From assembly GCF_001729245.1 (NCBI RefSeq), contig NZ_CP015218.1:1-64000 (forward strand): a stretch of 64,000 nt of DNA, given 5' to 3'. A program made the position numbers and the translations under genes. Below, one piece after another: positions 1 through 12,771 of this stretch (position 1 is the first letter of the stretch; every line of letters begins with the position of its first letter). Below the pieces are notes generated by a model. That model searched no databases. It was not told where the DNA came from and worked only from the letters and a program-made list of their open reading frames with translations. Source of the DNA: Leptospira tipperaryensis (GTDB lineage: Bacteria; Spirochaetota; Leptospiria; Leptospirales; Leptospiraceae).

Positions 1-1
1 A

Positions 2-151
2 AAATCTTTTACTTTCGAAAATAACAATTTATTAGAACAAGCTTCCCTAAAAAAGGCCGTCAAGATCCGAGCACCGGCTCTTCTTTTCGAAACACAAACG
101 CAAAGAATTTTTCAAAAATCAAAATTCTTATCATTCCAAATTCGGTCTTGA
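2..151 (+). CDS. Possible 3' end of a gene cut by the left window edge
   Basis: Reading frame 2 is open from the first base to a TGA at 149-151, giving about 49 residues rich in Lys, Gln and Phe. No start lies inside the window, so this would be the C-terminal tail of a gene beginning to the left. I do not recognise it. The region is AT-rich and other frames are also partly open, so it could be chance. Confidence 0.25.
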   Translation, partial: KSFTFENNNLLEQASLKKAVKIRAPALLFETQTQRIFQKSKFLSFQIRS

Positions 152-185
152 TAAGGATTCGATGTCGGATGTCCGACAATAGAAT
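148..185 (+). promoter_or_regulatory. parA1 upstream region with palindromic operator candidate
   Basis: A perfect palindrome, TGTCGGATGTCCGACA (163-178, 7-bp arms around TG), lies 20 bases before the parA1 start, between a TTGATA (148-153) and an A/T-rich AATAGAATAT stretch that could act as -10. Partition operons are commonly autorepressed by ParA or ParB binding here, so operator or parS-like use is an inference. Part of it (ATGTCCGACAAT) recurs with one change at 2075-2086, before the rep gene. Confidence 0.45.
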
Positions 186-198
186 ATAAGGTAGAATC

Positions 199-951
199 AT
201 GATAGTTGTATCCATTGCAAACCAGAAAGGCGGAGAAGGAAAAACGACCACCTCTCTCAATCTCTCCATGGGGCTCGCGAGAAGAGGAAAGAAAACTTTG
301 CTCATCGATATCGATCCTCAGGCAAACTCGACTGGTATTTTTATCAACCCGGAGACACTGGATAAATCCATGCACGGAGTTTTTAACTCCCGAATGAATA
401 TCAAAGAAATCATGGTAGATACCAAACTCCCGAATCTTTTTTTAGCTCCCTCAAAGACGAATCTTGCGGAAGTCGAAACTCTTTCCGGAAGTTCCGTGGA
501 CGCTCCCTATATTTTGAGAGACGCGCTTCAAGGATTGGAAGGATTTGATTTTTGTATCATCGACTGCCCTCCCAGTCTTTCCATTTTTACGATCAATGCT
601 TTGGTCGGCTCGCAGTACGTGGTCATCCCTCTCCAGGCAGAAAAATTTTCCGTGGACGGAATCGTCGGACTTCAGCAGACGATCACGAGCATTAAAAAAA
701 GAATCAATCCCAGCTTGGAAATTTTGGGCGCACTCATTACCCAACTCAAACCGCAAACACTTTTGACAAAGACCATCGTACCCGTGCTTACGAAATACTT
801 TCGGATTTTTGAAACCAGTATTTCCGACGGAGTCGCCGTTGGGGAATCTCACCTGGCAAAAAAATCTGTATTCGAATACAACAAGTCGAGCAAGCAGGCA
901 CAGGAATACGAAGGGTTTATTGAGGAGTTTTTGAATGAGCTCAAAAAGTAA
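199..951 (+). CDS. parA: ParA-family partition ATPase (first copy)
   Basis: This 250-residue protein is a Walker-type partition ATPase. The deviant Walker A box KGGEGKTT is at residues 10-17, the second acidic motif IDIDPQA around 36-42, and the Walker B segment ending IIDCPPS around 120-126. There is no N-terminal DNA-binding extension, so it resembles chromosomal Soj/ParA in architecture. ParA uses ATP-dependent, non-specific DNA binding to move ParB-parS complexes. The ATG at 199 follows AAGG. The gene overlaps parB1 by 17 bases and is followed by a candidate origin and a rep gene, which suggests it is the core segregation system of this replicon. Confidence 0.93.
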   Translation: MIVVSIANQKGGEGKTTTSLNLSMGLARRGKKTLLIDIDPQANSTGIFINPETLDKSMHGVFNSRMNIKEIMVDTKLPNLFLAPSKTNLAEVETLSGSSVDAPYILRDALQGLEGFDFCIIDCPPSLSIFTINALVGSQYVVIPLQAEKFSVDGIVGLQQTITSIKKRINPSLEILGALITQLKPQTLLTKTIVPVLTKYFRIFETSISDGVAVGESHLAKKSVFEYNKSSKQAQEYEGFIEEFLNELKK

Positions 952-1780
952 AAGATTAGGTTCCCTCGCCGACGTATTTCAAGCTGAAAAATTAGAAGGG
1001 ACGATCCGCAAAATTCGATTAGACAAAATTCTTCCTTCCGACAACCAACCGAGGCAAGACAGAAAAAAAGGGGTCGAAGACTTAGCTCGAAGTCTGGACA
1101 AAGACGGACTCCTCCAGCCGATCATCGTCACAAAACAAAATCCGGAAGACGAGCACTACAGAATCGTGGCCGGAGAAAGAAGATTTCACGCCGCCAAACA
1201 ACTCAACTGGGTCGAGGTCGAATGTAAAATCTTAGACCGAGACGAGAAAGAAACCTTTCGCCTCGCCATCATTGAAAATCTCCAGAGGGAAAATTTATCC
1301 CCCTATGAAGAAGTGGAAGCCATGTCTCATCTGAAGATCAGCTTCAAATATACCGATCAGGAATTGGCGACCCTTTTTGGGAAAAGTAGAAGTTATATGA
1401 CCGAACTTTTGGGAATTTCCGACCTCAGCAAAGACGAACTCAGATCTTGCAAGGACGCGGGAATTGAAAGTAAGAATCTTTTGATCCAAGCGGTCTCCGC
1501 TTCTAGAAAAGGAACCTTCCCCGAATTCTTAAATTTATTTTCAACCGGCGCTCTAAAAACCGTTAAGGATGCAAAATCCTTTAACCGGGAAGAAGACAGC
1601 CTCTTCTCCTCCAAACCGAACGCAGTTGCACATTCCAAAAATCCAAGTTCGAAATCCACAGAATACAAAATCGCAAAAAAACCGGGGCTTATTCAAATCA
1701 GTTCAGAGAACGAAGAACTCCTGGGTGAAATTCTTAAACTGATCAAAAAAGAAATCCGCAAAAAATTCGAATCCGAATAA
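935..1780 (+). CDS. parB: ParB-family partition protein (first copy)
   Basis: This 281-residue protein has the ParB/Spo0J N-terminal fold with GERRFHA at residues 80-86 (the CTP-binding box of the family) and ENLQRENL at 114-121. A helix-turn-helix follows at about 140-165 (ELATLFGKSRSYMTELL). The C-terminal 70 residues are basic and probably carry the dimerisation domain. ParB binds parS, loads as a CTP-dependent clamp and stimulates ParA. The ATG at 935 lies inside the end of parA1, so the two are translationally coupled. No canonical TGTTTCACGTGAAACA-type parS was seen nearby; the palindromes at 163-178 and 1788-1817 are alternatives. Confidence 0.92.
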   Translation: MSSKSKRLGSLADVFQAEKLEGTIRKIRLDKILPSDNQPRQDRKKGVEDLARSLDKDGLLQPIIVTKQNPEDEHYRIVAGERRFHAAKQLNWVEVECKILDRDEKETFRLAIIENLQRENLSPYEEVEAMSHLKISFKYTDQELATLFGKSRSYMTELLGISDLSKDELRSCKDAGIESKNLLIQAVSASRKGTFPEFLNLFSTGALKTVKDAKSFNREEDSLFSSKPNAVAHSKNPSSKSTEYKIAKKPGLIQISSENEELLGEILKLIKKEIRKKFESE

Positions 1781-3051
<1,271 letters not shown>

Positions 3052-3075
3052 AAAGAGAACCAGGACAAATCTTGA

Positions 3076-5589
3076 ATGAACTCTGAATCTATTCGAATCA
3101 GCCACCCCGGCTCCCTAAAAATCCGGGAAATCAAATCCTCCGGAACTTATGATTTAAAAGAAGGAAAACTTTTACGCTATACCGAAACCAAGGATTCTCC
3201 CGGAATTTCCGCCCTTACCCTACATCTGGATGGAATCTCGAGTTTGAATCAAATCCGACTTCATTCCAATCCGCAGGAACTTGCCTTTTTCCCGGATACG
3301 TTTCGTTTTGAAATTTCCATGGACGGAGTTGTTTGGGAACCGATTCTCCAAGAGACCGGATTTCGGCGTTTAAACCAGAAGGTCGGACAATGGAATTTTT
3401 CTCTCGTTCAAGCCAAATTCTTAAAATTGATCAGCCAGGTTTCTGAGAAAGACGGTTCCGGAAAATACAAGGTTTCTCTTGGGCAGTTAGAAGTTGGAAT
3501 TTCGGGAATCGTAAAAATCAACGTGAGTTCCGAACAAGACCGTTTTTGGGTAAAGGAAAATCTCATCGATCAAAGACCCGACTACGGATGGGCATCGAAA
3601 GAAGTTCCCAAGCCGGGAGAAGAATTTTTTCTTACCGACCTAGGATCGATTAGTCGTGTGAACGAGCTCCGACTTCTTACTTCCAAAACGGACCCGGTTT
3701 GTTTCCCGGAAAGATTTACCGTATATTACAGCGAAGACGATCTTTCCTGGAATCAGTTGTTGGAAGAAAATCAATTCTTATCCGAATCCGGAGTTTGGTA
3801 TCAATGGAGATTTCTTCCAACTAACGTGCGTTATCTGAAACTCGTGGCGCGTCAGAAAGAAAAAAAAGGTCAAGAATTCTATCAGACAAAGATCGTGGAG
3901 TTGGAACTCTATGCGACTCCGCACTTGAGCGATCTCACAAACAAACCGACTTCTGAACCTCTTCCGTATGCGACCGTGCTTCGTTCCGGTTTGGTCCGTC
4001 TTGCGGTAGACGGTGAAAATTCCGAAGGTGTTGCGGTTCAATCAAACGACAGAAGGTTGAGAGATTCTTCTACCGAATACAAAGGAATCGTAGAACTCGC
4101 CGGAGACGGAGAGGACAAAGAAGGTGTTGTCGTTCAAGGAAATGATAAACGACTGAAACACGCCACCGAACTCGCGCACGGTTTGGTTCGACTCGCTTCC
4201 AATGGCGAAAATCGGGCAGAAAGAGTTGTTCAAGGAAACGACGATCGTCTGAAGGCGGCGACGGTTTCGAGTCTTGGGATCGTTGAATTGGCTGAAAACG
4301 GGGAGACCAAAGACGGAGTTGCCGTTCAAGGAAACGACGATCGACTCAAGATCGCGACCTCGAAAAAATACGGTTTAGCGATTCTTTCCGAACCGGGGGC
4401 GTCCGAACCGGGAAAGGCCGTGACGGCTGATGATCCGAGAATCCGAAAAGCAAATACTGAATTTCCGGGAATCGTTCGTTTTGCGAAGAGCGGAGAAGAT
4501 TCTTCCGAGGCGGCCGTTCAAGGGAACGACAAGCGCCTAAAAATCGCCAGCACAGAATCTTACGGAATTGTTCAACTCGCGCAGTCCGGGGAATCCAAAG
4601 AAGGCGTCGTAGTTCAGGGAAATGATAAACGACTTCGAAACGCGACCACTTCTTATCCGGGAATCGTGGAAATCGCGACCTTGGGAAACAACGCTCCTGG
4701 AAAAGTGGTTTCTTCCGACGATCCGAGATTGTCCGACAAAAGAGATCCAAAACCGCACACTCACGAATACGCTCCGTTGGATCACGACTTTAGTTCTCAT
4801 ACCGGATTCTTAAAAGTAAAAGGGAGCACGGAAGCGGCTTATACGAACATCGCGCCTCCTCCCGAAAATCACGCGCCGATTTACGGAAGAAACGAAAGTG
4901 AAAAAGGCGCGGGCATCGTTGGATCTGCGCGTAACGCGGGTTTGATCGGATACGGTGAAAAATTTGGAGTTCGAGGGGACGCCTCTTCCGGCGACCAGGA
5001 TTCGGCGGGAGTTCTTGGGCTCGCCAAACGAGGGTTTGGTGGAATCTTTCATTCCAGATCCGGAGTGGCGCTTTTTGCAAACGGAAAAGGGATTCCTTCT
5101 TTAGGTGAAACCGGTTCCGGAAAAGCGTTTCTTGCGGAAGGAGAATCTGAATTCTCCGGAAGTGTTCGAATTTCGACGGGAAAGAATGCGGATTGTATCG
5201 CGAGATTTTTTCCCGTAAATCCATCGGACGTGATTGGAGAAGGTGATATTTTGGCGATGGGAGAAGACGGACGTTTGCAAAAAGCAAAGACGGCTAACGC
5301 GACGAATGCGATCGGAGTTGCCGTTAAATCGGCCGCCCTACTTTTTGGAGAATCGGCTCCGGCCGACGGTTCTCATTGGCTGGTTGCGGTTTCGGGTGTC
5401 GTAACCGTAAACGCGGATGCGTCTTCGTATCCGATTCAACCCGGAAGTTTGCTCGTGACCGGTTTGACCGGCGGGCACGCTGTTCGAATTTCGGCAGAAT
5501 CCCTTCGTCCGGGTTCTCTTTTTGGAAAGGCCTTAACCCCGCTTCGCTCGGGAAGAGGTCAGATTCAAATTCTTCTCTGCTTTCAATGA
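3076..5589 (+). CDS. Large discoidin / tail-fibre-repeat protein
   Basis: This is an 837-residue protein without an obvious signal peptide. Residues about 1-145 and 155-292 look like two F5/8 type C (discoidin) beta-sandwiches, with phrases such as FPDTFRFEISMDG and FPERFTVYYSEDD. Residues about 298-555 hold eight tandem repeats of 31-34 residues built on GIVxLAxxGExxxGVxVQGNDxRL; in DNA the period is about 93 bp. The last repeat runs into DDPRLSDKRDPKPHTH, a motif typical of phage tail-fibre repeats. The C-terminal 280 residues are Gly-rich and end in a beta-rich region. It is probably a fibrous, ligand-binding protein. Secretion route and ligand are unknown. It lies 10 bp before metF. Confidence 0.7.
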   Translation: MNSESIRISHPGSLKIREIKSSGTYDLKEGKLLRYTETKDSPGISALTLHLDGISSLNQIRLHSNPQELAFFPDTFRFEISMDGVVWEPILQETGFRRLNQKVGQWNFSLVQAKFLKLISQVSEKDGSGKYKVSLGQLEVGISGIVKINVSSEQDRFWVKENLIDQRPDYGWASKEVPKPGEEFFLTDLGSISRVNELRLLTSKTDPVCFPERFTVYYSEDDLSWNQLLEENQFLSESGVWYQWRFLPTNVRYLKLVARQKEKKGQEFYQTKIVELELYATPHLSDLTNKPTSEPLPYATVLRSGLVRLAVDGENSEGVAVQSNDRRLRDSSTEYKGIVELAGDGEDKEGVVVQGNDKRLKHATELAHGLVRLASNGENRAERVVQGNDDRLKAATVSSLGIVELAENGETKDGVAVQGNDDRLKIATSKKYGLAILSEPGASEPGKAVTADDPRIRKANTEFPGIVRFAKSGEDSSEAAVQGNDKRLKIASTESYGIVQLAQSGESKEGVVVQGNDKRLRNATTSYPGIVEIATLGNNAPGKVVSSDDPRLSDKRDPKPHTHEYAPLDHDFSSHTGFLKVKGSTEAAYTNIAPPPENHAPIYGRNESEKGAGIVGSARNAGLIGYGEKFGVRGDASSGDQDSAGVLGLAKRGFGGIFHSRSGVALFANGKGIPSLGETGSGKAFLAEGESEFSGSVRISTGKNADCIARFFPVNPSDVIGEGDILAMGEDGRLQKAKTANATNAIGVAVKSAALLFGESAPADGSHWLVAVSGVVTVNADASSYPIQPGSLLVTGLTGGHAVRISAESLRPGSLFGKALTPLRSGRGQIQILLCFQ

Positions 5590-5597
5590 TCGAGATT

Positions 5598-6472
<875 letters not shown>

Positions 6473-6809
6473 AAGAAGGAGTTCCTACTTTTTTAAGGAG
6501 GTCTTTTCCTGAGCGAGAGGAATTTTTCTCTTTTGTCGGAGTTCCGACAAGGGAAGAATAAGGGAATTTTTCTTTACGAAGGAAAATTTCTGTGATAAGG
6601 AGAATTTTCTCAAATTTTCCCACCAGCCCACCTCCTCCACCCAACGAGGGTGGGGCGCGCGAACTTTCACGGTAGTGCTGTCGTAGTTACGACGGTTTTC
6701 TTTCTCCAAGTTTGAAAGTAAGGATAGATCTTCGCGGTGGTTTTGCTTGGATCCGTTGTTAAAAAAGTTGTTCTGCGCTGAAAAAGAAAATGTTCGCGCT
6801 TCCTTCTTT
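6473..6809. other. Intergenic gap between metF and mqnD with interspersed repeat
   Basis: The 337-bp gap separates convergent metF and mqnD. It starts with AGGAGTTCCT (6477-6486), holds one full copy of the 160-bp palindromic element (6533-6693), and has about 115 bp of sequence with no gene that I can support. Confidence 0.7.
6533..6693 (+). repeat. 160-bp three-palindrome interspersed element, copy A
   Basis: The element opens with the perfect palindrome TTGTCGGAGTTCCGACAA (6533-6550) and closes with GTCGTAGTTACGAC (6680-6693). Near the closing end a third hairpin has arms CCACCC (6637-6642) and GGGTGG (6648-6653), followed by GGCGCGCGA. Copies B and C in this window share the order, spacing and total length. 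It carries no gene and looks like a non-autonomous MITE or REP-type element. Confidence 0.8.
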
Positions 6810-7634
6810 CTAAAACAAACTCGCCTCTTTGCCACTTGGCAAAAAGCCGGCTTCTACTCCTCTGCGATAGAGTTCCAAGATCGCTTCTCTTCCTTCTGTT
6901 CCAAGAGAACGAGTGAATTCGTTTACATACAATGCGATGTGGGCATCTACAACTTCTCGCGTCGTGTCTTGAGAATGTTTGAGGATATATTTGTAGGTTT
7001 CTTCTCTGTTCTGATATCCGAGATCGAGGCTTTTTTTGAGAGCGTTGTCAAAGTCTAATTTTAGAGTCGGATCCAAGTCCCTTCGGATCGCAATGGCGCC
7101 TAACGGAATGTGCTTTCCGGTTGTTTCTTCCCACCATTCCCCAAGATCCTGAAGTTTTTCAAGTCCTTGTCTTTCATAGGTAAAACGTTCTTCGTGAATC
7201 AAAACTCCGAAGTCGGCTTCTCCGGACAAGAGGAGAGGAATGATCTTATCATAACGAACCGCCTCCGCTTGAAAGTCATTCTTGAGAAATAATTTTAAGA
7301 GAAGATTTGCAGTTGTGAATTCTCCAGGGATAAGAATTTTTTTTCCTCTCGCGGATTCAAAATTCTTCCCTTTTTTGAAAACGAGGAGAGGGCCGCAGTT
7401 CCGTCCCAGGGCGGATCCGGAGTCGAGAATAGAATATTGATCCATTACCGAAAAGTAGGCCGCAAAGGAAAGTTTTGTGGTCTGATACTTTCCTAAAAAC
7501 GCGGCGCGGTTCAATTCTTCTACGTCGTGAAGTTCTTCTCGTATCTGAAATTGATCCGAAGCCTTTCCGTGCGTAAGGTGATAAAATAAAAACGTATCGT
7601 TTGGACAGGGAGAATATGCTAAGCTGAGTTCCAT
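6810..7634 (-). CDS. mqnD: 1,4-dihydroxy-6-naphthoate synthase MqnD
   Basis: The 274-residue protein starts MELSLAYSPCPNDTF; the SPCPNDT motif is diagnostic for MqnD. Further family features are the GRNCGPLL segment, a LIHEERFTY segment, and LGAIAIRRDL. MqnD converts cyclic de-hypoxanthine futalosine to 1,4-dihydroxy-6-naphthoate in the futalosine route to menaquinone. Length is typical. It stands alone, convergent with metF, and has 160-bp repeat elements on both sides. No other mqn gene is in the window. Confidence 0.9.
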   Translation of the reverse strand: MELSLAYSPCPNDTFLFYHLTHGKASDQFQIREELHDVEELNRAAFLGKYQTTKLSFAAYFSVMDQYSILDSGSALGRNCGPLLVFKKGKNFESARGKKILIPGEFTTANLLLKLFLKNDFQAEAVRYDKIIPLLLSGEADFGVLIHEERFTYERQGLEKLQDLGEWWEETTGKHIPLGAIAIRRDLDPTLKLDFDNALKKSLDLGYQNREETYKYILKHSQDTTREVVDAHIALYVNEFTRSLGTEGREAILELYRRGVEAGFLPSGKEASLF

Positions 7635-8206
7635 CTTCTTGATTCTTTAGATTCCAGTTTTTTGAGTTCTGTCGGAAAAAGAAAGTTTCTTCCCGTTTTT
7701 TTTGGGAGAAGGTCTTGAGCAGAGTTCCCAATGAGAATGGAATTTTTTTTTCCGATTTGTCGGAGTTCCTACGAGATTTTCGAGGATCGAAATTGAGTTG
7801 CGGGATTCGTTTTTTTGTGCTAAAGGAAGTTTTTCCGAGTTTTCCCACAAACCCGCCTCCTCCACCCAATCAGGGTGGGGCGCGCGATTTTTACGGAAGT
7901 TTGTAGTTATTACGACAGGTTTTTGTAAGATTCAGAACGCATCTAAGAAGAATCTCCAACCAATGCTCCAATATCTGAGAATTTCCTTCTTCCGTCCTAT
8001 GTCGTACCTCCGAAAACGAATCGACAAAAGTTCCGGCTTTCGAATACGAACATTCGCACTCTTCTTTGAACGGTTCTTGTGATTCTCCTTTAAGCGGCTG
8101 CCCTATCCGTTGCGCAAAAAATCTTAGGATTCGGGTTTCGCATTCCGATCTCGGAAATAAAAAACTCCTTCTCTAAATTCTCCTTTCCGATTTCCTGAAA
8201 CAAAAC
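7635..8206. other. 572-bp intergenic gap upstream of mqnD and HAD gene
   Basis: This gap separates the divergent mqnD and HAD genes. It contains repeat copy B (7757-7916). The 290 bp after it show no gene that I can support. A minus-strand frame of about 100 codons is open between roughly 7900 and 8190 but lacks a credible start. Promoters for both flanking genes must lie here; I could not assign them. Confidence 0.6.
7757..7916 (+). repeat. 160-bp three-palindrome interspersed element, copy B
   Basis: This copy has the same layout as copy A but decayed ends. The opening TTGTCGGAGTTCCTACGA and closing GTAGTTATTACGAC have lost perfect symmetry. The central hairpin CCACCC / GGGTGG (7862-7867, 7873-7878) and the GGCGCGCGA tail are intact. 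Conservation of the centre with decay of the ends suggests either age or selection on the central stem. Confidence 0.78.
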
Positions 8207-9067
8207 ATGTCTTTTGATCCTTCGCAGATTCACACGATCGCAGTCGACTTAGACGGAACTCTTCTCAATTCTAAAAGTAAGATTTCTCCCCTCACCCACG
8301 CCGTTTTGCAAAAGGCGATCGACCAGGGAAAAAATCTTGTCATCGCGACTGGAAGAAGATTTTTCTCCACCTTTTCTTTTGCGAAAGAATTCAAAGGAGA
8401 CGTTCATGTAGTTTCCAACAACGGACAAATTTTAAGACATTCTCCAAGCGCGGAACGAATCTCGGAGAGTTACCTCGAGCCGAAGCTCGTCTATGATATC
8501 CTTCTTTTAGGAAAAGAATTTCATACGCCTCCGATTCTTCACGTCGATCGTTTTGAAGACGGCGTAGATATGCTCACCGAAGTTTCGATCACGAGCGAAA
8601 TCTATCATAACTATTCCGGAGGCGATTTTTCTCGCACTCGTTCCATCGGAGATTTTCTTTCTCTCGATCTCGATAAGATTCTCGTAGTTTGTTTTTTATC
8701 TCTTCAAAGGGAGGATTTGGATTCTCTCGTTCAAAAAATTTCCGCGTTACCCGGCGCCTCCGATCTTCGTTGTATTCTTACAAAGATTCCCGGTGTAGCC
8801 TATTGTGTGGAAGTCATCAACGTTTCCGTTTCCAAATGGTCCGGGATTTCTCGTTTTCTTTTGTTAAAAGGTTTGGATGGAAGCGGAGTTGTTTCTTTCG
8901 GAGACGAAAGAAACGATCTTGAGATGTTGCTTCATAGCGGATTCGGATTTGCGATGAAAAATGCGATTCCCGAAATTAAAAATTCGGCGAGACACGTTAC
9001 GCGATACAGCAACGAAGAGGACGGGGTCGCTCTTGCCTTAGTGGAGAATCGGATCGTTTCCTTTTGA
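8207..9067 (+). CDS. HAD-superfamily Cof-type phosphatase
   Basis: The 286-residue protein carries the HAD motifs: DLDGTLLN (nucleophile Asp14, acid/base Asp16), VIATGRRF (motif II), and FGDERNDLEML (motif IV). The C2-type cap in the middle and overall length fit the Cof/YidA subfamily, which dephosphorylates sugar phosphates and similar small molecules in the cytoplasm. The substrate cannot be read from sequence. The 3' end overlaps the small convergent gene at 9038-9250 by 30 bp. Confidence 0.9.
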   Translation: MSFDPSQIHTIAVDLDGTLLNSKSKISPLTHAVLQKAIDQGKNLVIATGRRFFSTFSFAKEFKGDVHVVSNNGQILRHSPSAERISESYLEPKLVYDILLLGKEFHTPPILHVDRFEDGVDMLTEVSITSEIYHNYSGGDFSRTRSIGDFLSLDLDKILVVCFLSLQREDLDSLVQKISALPGASDLRCILTKIPGVAYCVEVINVSVSKWSGISRFLLLKGLDGSGVVSFGDERNDLEMLLHSGFGFAMKNAIPEIKNSARHVTRYSNEEDGVALALVENRIVSF

Positions 9068-9250
9068 AGTATTCTTCACTTCGCAAGAATTGCAGGCCTG
9101 CGTATAACAACCAAAGTCTTCGTCTTTAGAATGAGAGTCCTTTCCGGTAAATTCTCGAATTACGGAAAGAAGAGGAAAGAACAGCCGAATCGCGGTCAAA
9201 CTCACGATTCCGTAAACGATCCAATCCTGAGTCTGAATATCAAGTTGCAT
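9038..9250 (-). CDS. Small single-pass membrane protein with Cys cluster
   Basis: This is a 70-residue open frame. A hydrophobic segment (about residues 10-32, WIVYGIVSLTAIRLFFPLL) is followed by a charged stretch and a C-terminal cysteine cluster of the pattern CYTQACNSC. It loosely recalls FeoB-associated Cys-rich membrane proteins, but I cannot name it. It is divergent from hemA, so the region carrying the HemR-box-like site could serve both. Evidence for a real gene is the coherent topology and position; the ribosome site is weak. Confidence 0.5.
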   Translation of the reverse strand: MQLDIQTQDWIVYGIVSLTAIRLFFPLLSVIREFTGKDSHSKDEDFGCYTQACNSCEVKNTSKGNDPILH

Positions 9251-9307
9251 ATATGACCAAGTTGAAAATCAGTCTCAATAAAGTCAACGGAAAGTTTTTC
9301 CCCTCGG

Positions 9308-9348
9308 TGACACTTCTTTGACAATCAGACCCGTAAACCTGGTATAGT
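9308..9348 (+). promoter_or_regulatory. hemA operon promoter with HemR-box-like TGACA repeat
   Basis: Two TGACA pentamers (9308-9312 and 9319-9323) are separated by exactly six bases. From memory, TGACA-N6-TGACA is the site reported for the Leptospira haem regulator HemR (also called Rrlep) upstream of hemA. The second pentamer is part of a -35 TTGACA (9318-9323). A -10 TATAGT lies at 9343-9348 with a long 19-bp spacer. Transcription would start within a few bases of the hemA ATG at 9361, so the mRNA may have almost no leader. A long spacer plus overlapping activator site fits an activated promoter. Confidence 0.75.
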
Positions 9349-9360
9349 TCTTTTAACAAT

Positions 9361-10220
9361 ATGTGGTCCACACTTCGCGTTTATCATTCTACTCAGAAAG
9401 ACAGAGAGATGATTGAGAATCCGGATTCTTTTTCCTGGATGACCTGTATGCGCACGATTTGGATCGCCGACAGCCGAATTCACGGCGGGCCTTCTTCTCT
9501 TCCTTCCGCCTTGGAAACTTATTCCGGCTACGAAGGTTATCGTTTTCTTTTGGAAGTCATCTCGGGTCTTCATTCCAGGCTCTTGGGTGAAACGGAAGTT
9601 CTCGCTCAATTCCGAGATAAATTTAAGAATCCTTCTCTCCCCTCTTCCGCATTTGGAGAATATTTAGCAAGGCTTCGCGACAGCCTCATTCAGGATTCTA
9701 GAAGTATTCGTTCTCGTTATCTTCAAAACATTGGCGAACAATCGTACGGCGGACTCGCAAATAAATATCTGAAAGACGCGACTCATGTAACTCTTCTGGG
9801 GACCGGGCAACTTTCCGAAAAAATTCTTCCTTGGATGAAAAATCGAAACGTGACTCTCGTGGGAAGAAACGAAACCCGTCTTTCTGAACTTTCCACTACG
9901 TTTGAAGTGAATTCGAAATTGTTAAACGACTGGAAAGCTGACGGTTCTGCGATCGTGGTCGCGGCTCCTCTGGATCTGACTCCTTATCTCGATCAGATTC
10001 ATCCGGGGACTTTGATCGTAGATTTCAGAGAAGTTCCTCTGGAAAAAAAACTTCCTGATACGATTCATTCTATTTCTTTTGCTGCGATGTTGGATTCTAT
10101 TCGTGAAACCGAAGAAAGAGCTCTTCAAATCAGGGAAAGAGTGCAGCCTGCGTTAGACGAAATTGTTGAAGAGCGGGAGCTCGAAGCGCAGCAATTTATT
10201 TTCGGCTGGGAAGATCTTAC

Positions 10221-10236
<16 letters not shown>
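9361..10236 (+). CDS. hemA: Glutamyl-tRNA reductase HemA (short form)
   Basis: HemA reduces Glu-tRNA to glutamate-1-semialdehyde, the first committed step of C5 haem synthesis. At 291 residues it is far shorter than the usual ~420. The catalytic Cys is probably Cys29 in MTCMRT, a departure from the usual STCNRTE. The GETEVLAQ motif is at 76-83, and an NADPH-binding LLGTGQLSEKI lies in the middle. The C-terminal spinal helix and dimerisation domain are much reduced. First gene of the haem operon, directly behind the HemR-box-like promoter; it overlaps hemCD by 16 bp. Confidence 0.9.

Positions 10237-12767
<2,531 letters not shown>

Positions 12768-12771
<4 letters not shown>

Noticed and set aside
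206..852. Overlapping open frames in parA1 on both strands
   Set aside because: They are shadows of the ParA coding sequence, which has clear motifs in its own frame.
3970..4740. 93-bp DNA periodicity taken at first as a CRISPR-like array
   Set aside because: The repeats are in frame, encode degenerate 31-34-residue protein repeats and have no spacers.
7900..8190. Minus-strand open frame of about 100 codons beside repeat copy B
   Set aside because: It has no credible start codon and no recognisable domain. It may be a decayed gene or chance.
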